Source: Bacillota bacterium | GTDB lineage: Bacteria > Bacillota > Clostridia > Christensenellales > Pumilibacteraceae | Direction of reading: 5' to 3' | Length of the DNA stretch: 49,188 nt | NCBI GenBank assembly: GCA_009780325.1 | Contig: WRAF01000014.1 | Span: 1-49,188, forward strand | In this document: positions 1 to 8,404 of the stretch, piece by piece | How the letters are laid out: each line of letters starts with the position of its first letter | How positions within the stretch are numbered: the stretch's first letter is position 1 | The notes under the pieces: model-generated | Told to the model about the DNA's origin: nothing | What the model saw: the letters and a program-made list of their open reading frames with translations, nothing else | Databases searched by the model: none | Made by a program: the position numbers and the translations under genes

Positions 1-4
1 ACAA

Positions 5-82
5 TGTCCCTTTGGACACCTAGGGCAAGATAGTACTTAACCAAACCTCATACAAAACAGTGTCCCTTCGGATACCTAGGGC
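5..82. repeat. Two near-identical 22-bp direct repeats
   Basis: The 22-bp unit beginning tgtccctttggacaccta (5-26) recurs at 61-82 with two substitutions, as tgtcccttcggatacctagggc. Each copy can fold a short stem (gtcc/ggac). The second copy runs straight into the terminator at 78-115. The stretch 1-223 holds no gene. It may be the 3' untranslated end of an upstream transcript lying outside the window. I do not recognise it as a known riboswitch. Confidence 0.55.
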
Positions 83-115
83 GCCTTAAATGTGTTTAAG
101 GCGCCCTCCTTTTTG
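78..115 (+). terminator. Rho-independent terminator
   Basis: A 13-bp perfect stem (agggcgccttaaa at 78-90 pairing with tttaaggcgccct at 95-107, loop tgtg) is followed by a short T run at 110-114. It would end a transcript arriving from the left of the window. Confidence 0.85.
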
Positions 116-173
116 CGGCTATTTAATAGCATTGTTGTCTTTTATAATAGTGTAAAAAACAAGTATTTATTAT

Positions 174-202
174 TTGCTATTTGTATCAAAATTTGATATT
201 AT
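174..202 (+). promoter_or_regulatory. Probable promoter with palindromic operator
   Basis: A TTGCTA box (174-179) and a TATTAT box (197-202) are 17 bp apart, upstream of the ATG at 224. The spacer contains a perfect 7-1-7 inverted repeat, tatcaaaatttgata (184-198). A palindrome there would put a bound regulator directly over the promoter. The boxes are seen; regulation is inferred. Confidence 0.45.
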
Positions 203-223
203 TAAATAATAAGGGAAAGCAAA

Positions 224-997
224 ATGACAATATTTTATTTTACTGGGACAGGAAACTCATTAGCGGTTGCAAAAAAGATTGGAAATAAAAATGCTAGTCT
301 AATATCTATACCGCAAATTATGGATAGCAGTACTATGCATTATTCTGATGATATAATAGGTATAGTTTTTCCTGTATATTTTTGTTCGGCACCTACAATG
401 GTGCGAGAGTTTTTAAAGAAGATTAAGCTAGAGGCTAAATATTTTTTTGCAGTTGCAACACATGGCGGCATGGTAGGGAATTCATTAAAGCATGTTCAAA
501 AATTTGGCAAGATTAAATTTGATTATGCTAATGACATTAGAATGGTGGATAATTACTTGCCGCTTTATGAAATTAGCAAAGAGGCAGCGGCGGATGCAAA
601 AAGGAATACTGCTGAAAAAATAATAGCTATTGCAGATGATATTGATAATTGTAAATTAAAGAAAACTAGGACAAAAATTTTAGGCAAAATATTATCAGGA
701 ATTTTGGGCAATAAAAGAATCTATAACAAATATCCGCAAAATTATATCGTTGACGATAAATGCAATAAGTGCGGCATTTGTGCTAAAGTTTGTTTAGCTA
801 AAAATATTGTTGTAAATAAGAATGTGACATTTGATAATAAATGCGAGGCATGTTTTGCATGTCTGCATTTATGTCCGCAAAATGCATTGCATCATAAAAA
901 ACAAAAGAGTCTTAAAAGGTGGCTGCATGCAGATGTATCACTAAATGAAATTATATTATCAAATAATCGTATAACAGATGAGGGTTTAGCAGAATGA
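224..997 (+). CDS. EFR1-type flavodoxin/ferredoxin fusion protein
   Basis: This is a 257-residue cytoplasmic electron-transfer protein. The N-terminus YFTGTGNSLAVAKKIG is the flavodoxin FMN phosphate-binding loop. Two 4Fe-4S ferredoxin clusters lie near the C-terminus, with cysteines at 180/183/186/190 (CNKCGICAKVC) and 207/210/213/217 (CEACFACLHLC, then P). This domain order is that of the EFR1 family, common in anaerobic Firmicutes and thought to shuttle low-potential electrons; the partner is not known. The start has an AAGGGA ribosome site. The stop overlaps the dtd start (ATGA), so the two genes are translationally coupled. A promoter with a palindrome precedes it. Confidence 0.88.
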   Translation: MTIFYFTGTGNSLAVAKKIGNKNASLISIPQIMDSSTMHYSDDIIGIVFPVYFCSAPTMVREFLKKIKLEAKYFFAVATHGGMVGNSLKHVQKFGKIKFDYANDIRMVDNYLPLYEISKEAAADAKRNTAEKIIAIADDIDNCKLKKTRTKILGKILSGILGNKRIYNKYPQNYIVDDKCNKCGICAKVCLAKNIVVNKNVTFDNKCEACFACLHLCPQNALHHKKQKSLKRWLHADVSLNEIILSNNRITDEGLAE

Positions 998-1437
998 GAA
1001 TAGTTTTACAAAGAGTTGTTAGTGCGTGTGTCAATGTAGACGGCAATGAGATAGGCAGTATAGAAAAGGGTTATGTTGTTTATATTGGTGTGGCTAAAGA
1101 TGATACTAAAGCGATAGTTGATAAGTTAGTTGATAGGATTGCCAAGCTTAGAATTTTTGCTGATGAGAATGGAAAGACAAATTTATCAGCGCAAGATATA
1201 GGCGGACAAATTTTAATTATATCGCAATTTACTCTTAATGCAGATCTTTCTTCTAATCGTCCGAGCTTTAGCAGCGGTGCTGATGCACAGCTAGCAAAGG
1301 AACTTTATGAATATTTTATAAATAGCAGCAAGGTGCGTTTTTGCAAAGTTTCTACAGGACAGTTTGGTGCACATATGCATGTATATAGTGAGGGTGATGG
1401 TCCATTTACATTGGTGCTAGAAAGCGGCAGATTATGA
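994..1437 (+). CDS. dtd: D-aminoacyl-tRNA deacylase
   Basis: Dtd hydrolyses D-amino acids (and Gly mischarged on tRNA-Ala) from tRNA and so proofreads chirality in translation. At 147 residues it is the usual length. The N-terminus MRIVLQRVVSACVNVDG, the conserved catalytic-pocket segment SQFTLNADLSSNRPSF around residue 78, and the C-terminal GPFTLVLES (cross-subunit Gly-cisPro region) are all family hallmarks. The gene overlaps the EFR1 gene by four bases and probably shares its transcript. In most Clostridia dtd sits beside relA, so this partner is unusual. Confidence 0.95.
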   Translation: MRIVLQRVVSACVNVDGNEIGSIEKGYVVYIGVAKDDTKAIVDKLVDRIAKLRIFADENGKTNLSAQDIGGQILIISQFTLNADLSSNRPSFSSGADAQLAKELYEYFINSSKVRFCKVSTGQFGAHMHVYSEGDGPFTLVLESGRL

Positions 1438-1583
1438 GTGTAGATTTTTTTATATATTAAGAAAAAATATCTAAAAAACACTTATTGTTGCTTACTTATG
1501 GTTATACTGAAACTGATGATGAATATACTTATGATAAGATATAAGACAAATAATTATTAAAAAAATATTTAAGGAGAATCAAT

Positions 1584-2120
1584 ATGATACAAAGACAAAA
1601 TATAAACGATATTATTTTAAAAAGAAGAAGTATTCGTAAATATGACCCTAGTGGTGTTGTGACAGAAGTACAAATTAAGGCAATGTTAGAAGCGGCAATG
1701 CTTGCACCTAGTGCGGTTAATTCTAGACCGTGGGAGTTTATTGTGGTGCAAGGGCGCAACAAACTGGATTCTATAGCAGGTGATCATCCATATGCGCAAA
1801 TGATGAAAACGGCAAGCTGTGCCATTATTATAACAGCAAATCCCGATGCGCTTAAAGGCACTAAAATTGATGGCATGCAAATGTGGCAGCATGACTGCGG
1901 GGCAGCTGCACAAAATATATTATTGCAAGCAGCATATATGGACCTTGGTACTTGCTGGTGTGGTATCCATCCTAATGAGGATAGGATGGATAGTTTTAGG
2001 AAAATGTTTGCTATTGCACAAAATCGTATACCTTTTTGTGTAATAGCAGTTGGAATAGCAGCTGAAGATTTTGGCAGTCGTGGTTTTTATGAAGAGAGTA
2101 AGATCAAATGGATTAATTAA
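1584..2120 (+). CDS. Nitroreductase family protein
   Basis: A 178-residue FMN-dependent oxidoreductase of the nitroreductase fold. RRSIRKYDPSGVV near the N-terminus is the FMN phosphate-binding segment, and LAPSAVNSRPWEFIVV follows as the second flavin-contact motif. Such proteins reduce quinones, flavins or nitro compounds with NAD(P)H; the substrate cannot be read from sequence. The ATG is preceded by AAGGAGA. It stands alone between dtd and rtcB with about 150-200 bp of spacer on each side. It is shorter than classical NfsB (about 217 residues) but typical of the small clostridial members. Confidence 0.88.
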   Translation: MIQRQNINDIILKRRSIRKYDPSGVVTEVQIKAMLEAAMLAPSAVNSRPWEFIVVQGRNKLDSIAGDHPYAQMMKTASCAIIITANPDALKGTKIDGMQMWQHDCGAAAQNILLQAAYMDLGTCWCGIHPNEDRMDSFRKMFAIAQNRIPFCVIAVGIAAEDFGSRGFYEESKIKWIN

Positions 2121-2178
2121 CTAATAGGTGTTTTGTGTGTAAGTTATAGCATAGGTAGATAGGTATACACATTGTAAA

Positions 2179-2210
2179 ATTGAAAGAATTAAAGAAAGAG
2201 ATTCTTTCAA
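2179..2210 (+). terminator. Weak hairpin after nitroreductase gene
   Basis: The stem ttgaaagaa/ttctttcaa has a 13-nt purine-rich loop but no T run behind it. It could be an mRNA 3' end or a processing site. Nothing else was recognised in 2121-2327. Confidence 0.25.
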
Positions 2211-2327
2211 GATGATAAAAATCTAGCTTTAAGCAGAGCAGCAAGTTATGTGTATCTTTTGGCAATGATAGGTGGTTATGTGATTGTTTGTTAAATTAAT
2301 AATTAAGAAATAAAGAGGCAAAAAAGG

Positions 2328-3509
2328 ATGATAGAGTTAAATACAAAATATGGAATTATTAAAATCTATGCTAGAACATTAGAAGATGATGCACTAGGAC
2401 AAGTGACGGTGTTAGCTAATAGTGTTTTAGGAGAGGGTGCAAATTTAAGAGTCATGCCTGATGCACATGCAGGGGCAGGTTGTGTTATTGGTACGACTAT
2501 GATTATCACAGATAAGGTATGTCCTAATCTTGTAGGTGTAGATATTGGCTGTGGTGTTGATTTAGTCAAAACTGATATTGTTTTTGAGCATCGTTTGCAG
2601 GAGTTAGATGATATAATCCGCAAATATATTCCATATGGTAAACGACACCACGACAAGATAAAAACATTTAGAGATTTTGCAAAACTTAAATGTTGGGATA
2701 AATTGCGCAAGGATACAAAAGATACAGCTGTAAAAAGCTTAGGTTCTTTGGGCGGAGGCAATCATTTTATTGAAGCCTATTCTAATGGTTATATCGCCGT
2801 GCATAGCGGCAGCCGAAATATAGGCTGGCGTGTGGCGCAATTTTATCAATTGCAGGCAGAAAAACAAGTTTCTGCTAGAATGACGGCAATAAAGATTCAG
2901 GCAATGCAATCAATTTCAGAAAAAGATAGAGAAAGCTGGCTGAAAGATAATAAGCAAAAAATTGCAATTGATAAAGATATTGCTTATCTTGTGGGTGATT
3001 TAATGCAAGACTATCTGTATGATATGAATATTATGCAAGAGTTTGCTGTGGCAAACAGAAAGGCAATGTTAGAAACGATTGTTGATAAGATGGGCGGCAG
3101 GATAGCAAGTCAAATCACCTCAACTCATAATTATATAGACATGCGCTATAATGAAATCATTTTGCGTAAAGGTGCAATTAGTGCTAGAGATGGTGAAGAA
3201 CTTGTGATTCCGCTCAATATGCGTGATGGACTGCTATTATGTATAGGTAAAGGCAATTCGGATTGGAACTATTCTGCCCCGCATGGTGCAGGCAGGCTAT
3301 ATAGCCGCTCTAAGGCTAAGAATATTCTTAGTTTAGATGATTATAAAACTGCTATGAAAGGCATCTTTTCAACATGTATCAACCAAGATACATTAGATGA
3401 GGCTCCATTTGCTTATAAAGATTATAAAGAAATTATGGAGTTAATTGAGCCGACAGTAAAAATTAAAGAACGCTTAATTCCAATTTATAATTTTAAAGCC
3501 AGCGAATAA
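2328..3509 (+). CDS. rtcB: RtcB family RNA ligase
   Basis: RtcB joins RNA 2',3'-cyclic phosphate or 3'-phosphate ends to 5'-OH ends using GTP and Mn2+, in RNA repair. Visible motifs in the 393 residues: MPDAHAGAG (D45, H47), GVDIGCGVD (D72, C75), GGGNHF (142-147), HSGSRN (159-164), HNYID (267-271) and PHGAGR. The His at about 319 in the last motif is the guanylylated residue of the family. It is shorter than E. coli RtcB (408). No archease or RtcA gene lies beside it. A 207-bp spacer and a terminator downstream suggest a single-gene transcript. Confidence 0.93.
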   Translation: MIELNTKYGIIKIYARTLEDDALGQVTVLANSVLGEGANLRVMPDAHAGAGCVIGTTMIITDKVCPNLVGVDIGCGVDLVKTDIVFEHRLQELDDIIRKYIPYGKRHHDKIKTFRDFAKLKCWDKLRKDTKDTAVKSLGSLGGGNHFIEAYSNGYIAVHSGSRNIGWRVAQFYQLQAEKQVSARMTAIKIQAMQSISEKDRESWLKDNKQKIAIDKDIAYLVGDLMQDYLYDMNIMQEFAVANRKAMLETIVDKMGGRIASQITSTHNYIDMRYNEIILRKGAISARDGEELVIPLNMRDGLLLCIGKGNSDWNYSAPHGAGRLYSRSKAKNILSLDDYKTAMKGIFSTCINQDTLDEAPFAYKDYKEIMELIEPTVKIKERLIPIYNFKASE

Positions 3510-3576
3510 AAATAAATTTATTATAATTCACTATATTAATGTTTATAATTGATTAAATCTTAAAATTTATTAATTT

Positions 3577-3619
3577 TGACCAATTTTGCTTATTTTAGGG
3601 GTAAAATTGGTCATTTTTT
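3577..3619 (+). terminator. Terminator after rtcB
   Basis: An 11-bp perfect stem, tgaccaatttt (3577-3587) with aaaattggtca (3603-3613), has a 15-nt loop and is followed by TTTTTT. It separates rtcB from the fatty-acid operon. Confidence 0.8.
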
Positions 3620-3661
3620 GTCATTTTTAAAGAATTTGTTTTAAGTTTGTGCTATATTTAT

Positions 3662-3690
3662 TTGACAAACAGCATATTTTTAGTTAAGAT
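3662..3690 (+). promoter_or_regulatory. Promoter of the fatty-acid operon
   Basis: TTGACA (3662-3667) and TAAGAT (3685-3690) are separated by exactly 17 bp. This is a near-consensus housekeeping promoter 23 bp before the fabH start codon. No FapR or FabT operator palindrome overlaps it that I can recognise. Confidence 0.75.
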
Positions 3691-3712
3691 GATTTATATA
3701 GGAGTTAATTTT

Positions 3713-4675
3713 ATGGCGTTTAAGATTCTGGGAGTAGGCAATGCCTTGCCAAAATTTATGTTAGATAATCAGATGCTATCTAAAATGGTGGATACTTCTG
3801 ATGATTGGATTACATCTAGGACAGGCATCAAAACTAGAGGAATCTTAACAGATGAAAAACTGCTGGATTTAAGTGTGGCTGCGGCAAATAAAGCATTGAA
3901 CTTAGCAAATATCAAAGCGGATTCACTTGATTTAATAATTTGCACAACTCTTATGGGTGACACAATTTCACCTTATCATGCTGCTATGGTTCAAAAAAGT
4001 ATAGGTGCAAATTGTCATGCTTTTGACATGAATGTAGGCTGCAGCGGATTTGTTTATGCTTTAGAAGTTGCTTCAGCTTATTTTAAATCGAACTTAGCAA
4101 ACAGAATTTTAATTGTTAGTGCAGAACATATGTCAAATTTTTTGGATTATAATGACAGGTCTACTTGCATATTATTTGGTGATGGGGCTGGAGCTGTTGT
4201 GTTAGAAAAAGGTGAAAATCTTTTGTCAATGAAACTTATTACAGCGGGAGATGACAGTATTTTAAGAGTGACAAGGCATGCGGGCAATTTTCCTTATGAA
4301 AAATTTGGGTTTAATAAAAAAGAAAAATCTACTCAAAATGTTTGGATGGATGGGCAGCAAGTTTATATGTTTGCGGTCAACTGCTTAGTTAACAGCATAC
4401 AAGATGCAGCAAAGCAAGCCAATATAAACATAAATGAAATTGACTATTTTTTGCCGCATCAGGCTAATATGAGGATTATTGAGGCTGCAAGAATAAAATT
4501 AGGCATAGCCAAAGATAAAATTTTAAGCAATATTGAAAGAGTGGGCAATACTACAAGTGCATCTATACCTATTATGCTAGCAGAATATGTGTCAAAATTC
4601 AAAAGGGGAATGAAATTACTCTTATCAACTTTTGGTGGTGGCATGAGCGGCGGGTCGGCACTTATTAAATGGTAA
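3713..4675 (+). CDS. fabH: 3-oxoacyl-ACP synthase III (FabH)
   Basis: FabH condenses acetyl- (or branched acyl-) CoA with malonyl-ACP to start type II fatty-acid synthesis. The ATG at 3713 is chosen because GGAG lies 8 bp upstream and the protein then begins MAFKILGVGNALP, as in the family; the open frame extends upstream to 3647 but crosses the promoter. The 320-residue product has the catalytic triad Cys110 (NVGCSGFVYAL), His in LPHQANMRI and Asn in RVGNTTSASIP. GDGAGAVVLE and the C-terminal FGGGMSGGSALI are also typical. It is the first gene of the operon. Confidence 0.95.
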   Translation: MAFKILGVGNALPKFMLDNQMLSKMVDTSDDWITSRTGIKTRGILTDEKLLDLSVAAANKALNLANIKADSLDLIICTTLMGDTISPYHAAMVQKSIGANCHAFDMNVGCSGFVYALEVASAYFKSNLANRILIVSAEHMSNFLDYNDRSTCILFGDGAGAVVLEKGENLLSMKLITAGDDSILRVTRHAGNFPYEKFGFNKKEKSTQNVWMDGQQVYMFAVNCLVNSIQDAAKQANININEIDYFLPHQANMRIIEAARIKLGIAKDKILSNIERVGNTTSASIPIMLAEYVSKFKRGMKLLLSTFGGGMSGGSALIKW

Positions 4676-4747
4676 ATTTATACATTTTATAAATAATTTA
4701 TAAATTTTTTGGTTGTTTTTTATAAAAAACAATAAGGAGACAAAATT

Positions 4748-4981
4748 ATGGAAACTTTTAACAAAATTGCGAATTTAATTGCACAAAACAGAGGCATTGA
4801 CGCGTCAACAATCAAGAATGAAACTACTTTTGATACTGATTTAAAAATTGATTCATTAGATATGATGGACATGATTATGCAAATTTCTGAAGAATTTAAT
4901 ATTGCTACAGATGATATTAAGCCAGGTGAAATCAAAAGTGTAGGTGATTTGGTTAAGTTTGTAGATGCGCAAGGTAAATAA
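4748..4981 (+). CDS. acpP: Acyl carrier protein
   Basis: A 77-residue acidic protein that carries growing acyl chains on a 4'-phosphopantetheine arm. The modification site is the Ser of DSLDMMDMI, at residue 37. The helix-loop-helix composition and length are normal. AAGGAGAC precedes the ATG. It sits between fabH and fabD; in many Clostridia fabK would follow here but does not. Confidence 0.94.
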   Translation: METFNKIANLIAQNRGIDASTIKNETTFDTDLKIDSLDMMDMIMQISEEFNIATDDIKPGEIKSVGDLVKFVDAQGK

Positions 4982-5024
4982 TTAGTCCCTTATTATAATT
5001 TTAAAAATTAAGGAAACTTTTTTT

Positions 5025-5873
5025 ATGAGTAAAACAGCTGTTGTCTTTAGCGGACAAGGCTCTCAAAGCGTGGGTATGGGCAAGGATTTGTATGATAATT
5101 CATCTAGTGCCCGTGCAGTTTTTGATATGGCATCAAAATTTAGATCTAATATCAAAGAAATCTGCTTTGAAGGTCCAAAAGAAGAATTAAATAAAACTGT
5201 CAATACTCAACCAGCTCTTTTTTGTGTTTGTTTAGCTAGCTATAGGGCAAAATTAGAGCAAGGTTTAAAACCCGATATGCTTGCAGGTTTTTCTTTAGGA
5301 GAAATCCCGGCACTTGCAGCAAGCGGCATATTGACAGATGAGGCAGCTTTTGAACTAGTCATCAAAAGAGCCGAGTTTATGCATGCATGCTCAAATGATG
5401 GTTTCATGGCGGCAATCATAGGTCTAGAATCTAAAAAAATTGAAGAAATTTTATTGGATTTTGCTGATGTCAAATGCGTAAATTATAATGCTCCTTTGCA
5501 GACTGTTATTTCAGGGCGTAATGGTTTTGATGATGCTATAAATGCATTAAAAGCGGCTGGAGCAAGAGCAATGAAATTAGCAGTGTCAGGTGCATTTCAC
5601 AGCCATTATATGACACCAGCCTCAAATAATATGGCAGACTATTTAAAAACAATTGCTTTTTCTGCGCCTAAAATTCCTCTGTATTCAAATCTTACTACCA
5701 ATGTTTATGATACACTAAGTTCAAAAGAAAATGTCTATAGACAAATAAATTCACCCGTCAGATGGGTTGAGTTAATCAAAAATATGCACAAAGACGGTGC
5801 AGCAAACTTTGTTGAATGCGGTGCGGGCAATGTGTTAACAGGATTAATTGATAAAATTCTGGAGGTAAAGTAA
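5025..5873 (+). CDS. fabD: Malonyl-CoA:ACP transacylase (FabD)
   Basis: FabD moves malonyl from CoA to ACP, supplying the extender unit. In 282 residues the GQGSQSVGMG oxyanion loop, the nucleophile Ser in GFSLGE (GxSxG), and the catalytic His in GAFHSHYM are all present. The stop codon overlaps the fabG ATG by one base (TAATG), so the two are translationally coupled. Confidence 0.95.
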   Translation: MSKTAVVFSGQGSQSVGMGKDLYDNSSSARAVFDMASKFRSNIKEICFEGPKEELNKTVNTQPALFCVCLASYRAKLEQGLKPDMLAGFSLGEIPALAASGILTDEAAFELVIKRAEFMHACSNDGFMAAIIGLESKKIEEILLDFADVKCVNYNAPLQTVISGRNGFDDAINALKAAGARAMKLAVSGAFHSHYMTPASNNMADYLKTIAFSAPKIPLYSNLTTNVYDTLSSKENVYRQINSPVRWVELIKNMHKDGAANFVECGAGNVLTGLIDKILEVK

Positions 5874-6613
5874 TGATTGATTTAAATGAAAAAGTGGCGG
5901 TTATAACAGGCGGTTCTAGAGGAATTGGGGCGGCAATTTGTTTGAAACTGGCTAATTTTGGAGCGCATATTGCCATAATAGGTAATTCTGAAAATCCAGA
6001 ACTCATAAAGCAAATCAAGTCTTTAAACAAAAAATGCATTTTTTATAAATGCGATGTATCAGATTATGAGCAGGCAAAAAATACAATTGATAGCATTATA
6101 AAAGATTTTTTAAAAATTGATATTTTAGTTAATAATGCAGGCATAACTTGTGATAAACTTATTATTCAAATGACAGAAGCCGACTTTGATAAAGTAATCG
6201 CTGTTAATTTAAAAGGCGTGTTTAACATGTCCTCTCTTATAACAAAATGGCTTATAAGAAACAAAAATAAGGGAAAAATCATTAACATAAGCTCAATTGC
6301 CGGCATTGACGGAAATATCGGACAAACAAACTATGCGGCTGCTAAAGCCGGGTTAATAGGCTTTTCTAAATCTTTAGCTAAAGAAGTTGCGGCAAGAGGA
6401 ATAACAGTTAATTCAATTGCTCCAGGCTTTATTGAAACAGACATGACAAAAGTGCTGCCTGATGAGTTTAAACAAAAATCACTTAATGCTATCCCTTTAA
6501 AAAGATTTGGCGATGTAGATGATATTGCAAATACTGTTGCTTTTTTAGCATCTGATATGGCAGATTATATCACGGCACAAACATTAAGAGTAGACGGAGG
6601 TTTGACACTATGA
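5873..6613 (+). CDS. fabG: 3-oxoacyl-ACP reductase (FabG)
   Basis: An NADPH-dependent short-chain dehydrogenase of 246 residues that reduces 3-oxoacyl-ACP. It shows the Rossmann motif TGGSRGIG, the NNAG motif, catalytic Ser in ISSIAG and the YAAAK active-site pair. The C-terminus IETDMTKVLP and ADYITAQTLRVDGGL match the family. GGAGG upstream lies inside the fabD end. It overlaps fabF by four bases. Confidence 0.95.
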   Translation: MIDLNEKVAVITGGSRGIGAAICLKLANFGAHIAIIGNSENPELIKQIKSLNKKCIFYKCDVSDYEQAKNTIDSIIKDFLKIDILVNNAGITCDKLIIQMTEADFDKVIAVNLKGVFNMSSLITKWLIRNKNKGKIINISSIAGIDGNIGQTNYAAAKAGLIGFSKSLAKEVAARGITVNSIAPGFIETDMTKVLPDEFKQKSLNAIPLKRFGDVDDIANTVAFLASDMADYITAQTLRVDGGLTL

Positions 6614-7836
6614 TGAGAAGAGTAGTTATTACAGGGCTGGGTGCTATTACTCCGATAGGCAACAATGTATCAGATTATTTTGACAGCCTGTCAAAAGGTG
6701 TTGTGGGTATTGCGCCTATTACTAAATTTGATCCTAGTGATTTAAAGGTAAAAATTGCAGCTGAAGTCAAAAACTTTGACCCAAGTCTATATATGGATGT
6801 GCCTGAGATTAAAAAGCTAGACTTATATTCTCAATATGCAATAGCAAGTGCTCATCAAGCAGTATCAGACAGCAAAATAATGGATAATATAAATCCGCAT
6901 CGTTTTGGTGTGTATATGGGCAGCGGTATTGGCGGCATTGATATTTTTAAAACTGAAGCAATAAAACAACATGAGGGCGGTTCTAGCAAAGTATCAGCAA
7001 ATTTTATTCCGATGACTATTATTAATATTGCATCAGGTTTAATTGCTATAAGATATAAAGCGCAAGGTCCTAATATGGCAATAGTCACAGCGTGTGCTAC
7101 GGGTGCAAGCTGTATAGGTGAAGCATATCATACAATTATGTTAGGAAAAGCCGACGCCATGATTGCAGGCGGTTCTGAGGCGGCTGTCAATAAACTATCA
7201 ATTGCAGGTTTTCAAAATATGTTTGCATTAACTAGAAGGAATGACCCATTGTGTGCATCTATACCATTTGATAAAAGGCGTGACGGATTTGTACTAGGAG
7301 AGGGAAGCGGCGCACTTATTTTAGAAGAACTAGAGCATGCAAAAAAGCGTGGCGCTAAAATTTATGCAGAGATAGTTGGTTATGGAAATACTTGTGATGC
7401 TCATCATGTTACGGCTCCTGTGCCTGATGGAAACGGCGCTGCAAGAGCATTATTAATTGCAAGTGAAACTTTAAAATCAAATGATAATGTTTATATCAAT
7501 GCTCATGGGACATCTACTCCGTTTAATGATAAGACTGAAACAACAGCAATTAAATCTGCTTTTGGTGACAGGGCTGAAAAAATTGCTATTAGTTCAACAA
7601 AATCAATGACAGGACATACTTTAGGTGCGGCAGGCGCTATTGAATCAATTGCATCAATTATGGCAATAAATAAAGGAATTGTTCCGCCTACAATGGGTTA
7701 TCTTGAAAAAGATGATGAATGCGATTTAGATTATGTGCCTAATAAAGCTAGAAAAACTGATATAGATTTTGCATTATCGTCAAGTTTTGGCTTTGGCGGA
7801 CAAAATGCTGTTTTAGGTTTTAGAAAATATAAATAA
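6610..7836 (+). CDS. fabF: 3-oxoacyl-ACP synthase II (FabF)
   Basis: The elongating condensing enzyme of fatty-acid synthesis, 408 residues. The Cys-His-His triad is visible as Cys162 in TACATGAS, His in NAHGTSTPFND and His in GHTLGAAGA. The C-terminal SSFGFGGQNAVL is the phenylalanine gate region. Two adjacent ATGs (6610 and 6613) could start it; the first overlaps the fabG stop. A spacer of about 110 bp follows before accB; no terminator was seen there, only a 7-bp GTTTGGA/TCCAAAC hairpin. Confidence 0.96.
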   Translation: MMRRVVITGLGAITPIGNNVSDYFDSLSKGVVGIAPITKFDPSDLKVKIAAEVKNFDPSLYMDVPEIKKLDLYSQYAIASAHQAVSDSKIMDNINPHRFGVYMGSGIGGIDIFKTEAIKQHEGGSSKVSANFIPMTIINIASGLIAIRYKAQGPNMAIVTACATGASCIGEAYHTIMLGKADAMIAGGSEAAVNKLSIAGFQNMFALTRRNDPLCASIPFDKRRDGFVLGEGSGALILEELEHAKKRGAKIYAEIVGYGNTCDAHHVTAPVPDGNGAARALLIASETLKSNDNVYINAHGTSTPFNDKTETTAIKSAFGDRAEKIAISSTKSMTGHTLGAAGAIESIASIMAINKGIVPPTMGYLEKDDECDLDYVPNKARKTDIDFALSSSFGFGGQNAVLGFRKYK

Positions 7837-7948
7837 TAAAAGATTTCCTTTAAAAACTTCTCTTGTTTGGATTTTTTACTTTCCAAACTATACCTATATT
7901 ATTGCAAACGAGTTGATGTTTTATAGGATATAAAAAAGGATAATATTC

Positions 7949-8392
7949 ATGGATATTAGAGTAATAAAAGCTGTACTTGGTTTATTTGAAAAATCAGTCT
8001 TAAATAAAATGGAGATATCTGAAGGAGATTTAAAAATTTCTTTAGAGAAAGGTACAGAAAATATTGCACCTGAAGTTAGGGTGCCAACATTTAATACAAA
8101 TGCACATGTTCCTAAAATTATTGCCTCTCAAGAGGATAAGGTGATAGATTTTAATAATGCTAAAGAAGTTAAGTCTCCTATGGTGGGTGTATTTTATGCA
8201 GCTGCTAGTCCTGATGCTGCCCCTTTTATCAAAAGAGGTCAAAAAGTTAAAAAGGGTGATGTATTATGTATTATTGAGGCAATGAAGGTGCTAAATGAAA
8301 TTACTAGCCAATTTGATGGCGAAATAGCTGATATTTGTGTAGAAAACGGAGAATTGGTTGAATTTAGTCAAGTACTTGTGAAAATAGTATAG
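7949..8392 (+). CDS. accB: Biotin carboxyl carrier protein of acetyl-CoA carboxylase
   Basis: BCCP carries the carboxylated biotin between AccC and AccDA. The 147-residue protein has a short helical N-terminus, a low-complexity linker (about 35-75) and a C-terminal biotinyl domain. The biotinylated Lys is residue 113 in IEAMKVLNE. The two-turn KSPMVGVFYAAASPDAAPF segment is the BCCP thumb region. AAAAAGGA precedes the ATG. It continues the fab/acc operon. Confidence 0.95.
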   Translation: MDIRVIKAVLGLFEKSVLNKMEISEGDLKISLEKGTENIAPEVRVPTFNTNAHVPKIIASQEDKVIDFNNAKEVKSPMVGVFYAAASPDAAPFIKRGQKVKKGDVLCIIEAMKVLNEITSQFDGEIADICVENGELVEFSQVLVKIV

Positions 8393-8404
8393 TGAGATAA
8401 AATT

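Noticed and set aside
1438-1583. Small coding relic between dtd and the nitroreductase gene
   Set aside because: Short frames exist but none has a ribosome site or recognisable sequence.
3577-3613. Inverted repeat upstream of fabH as a fatty-acid regulator operator
   Set aside because: It is followed by a T run, lies upstream of the promoter and directly after rtcB, so it is a terminator.
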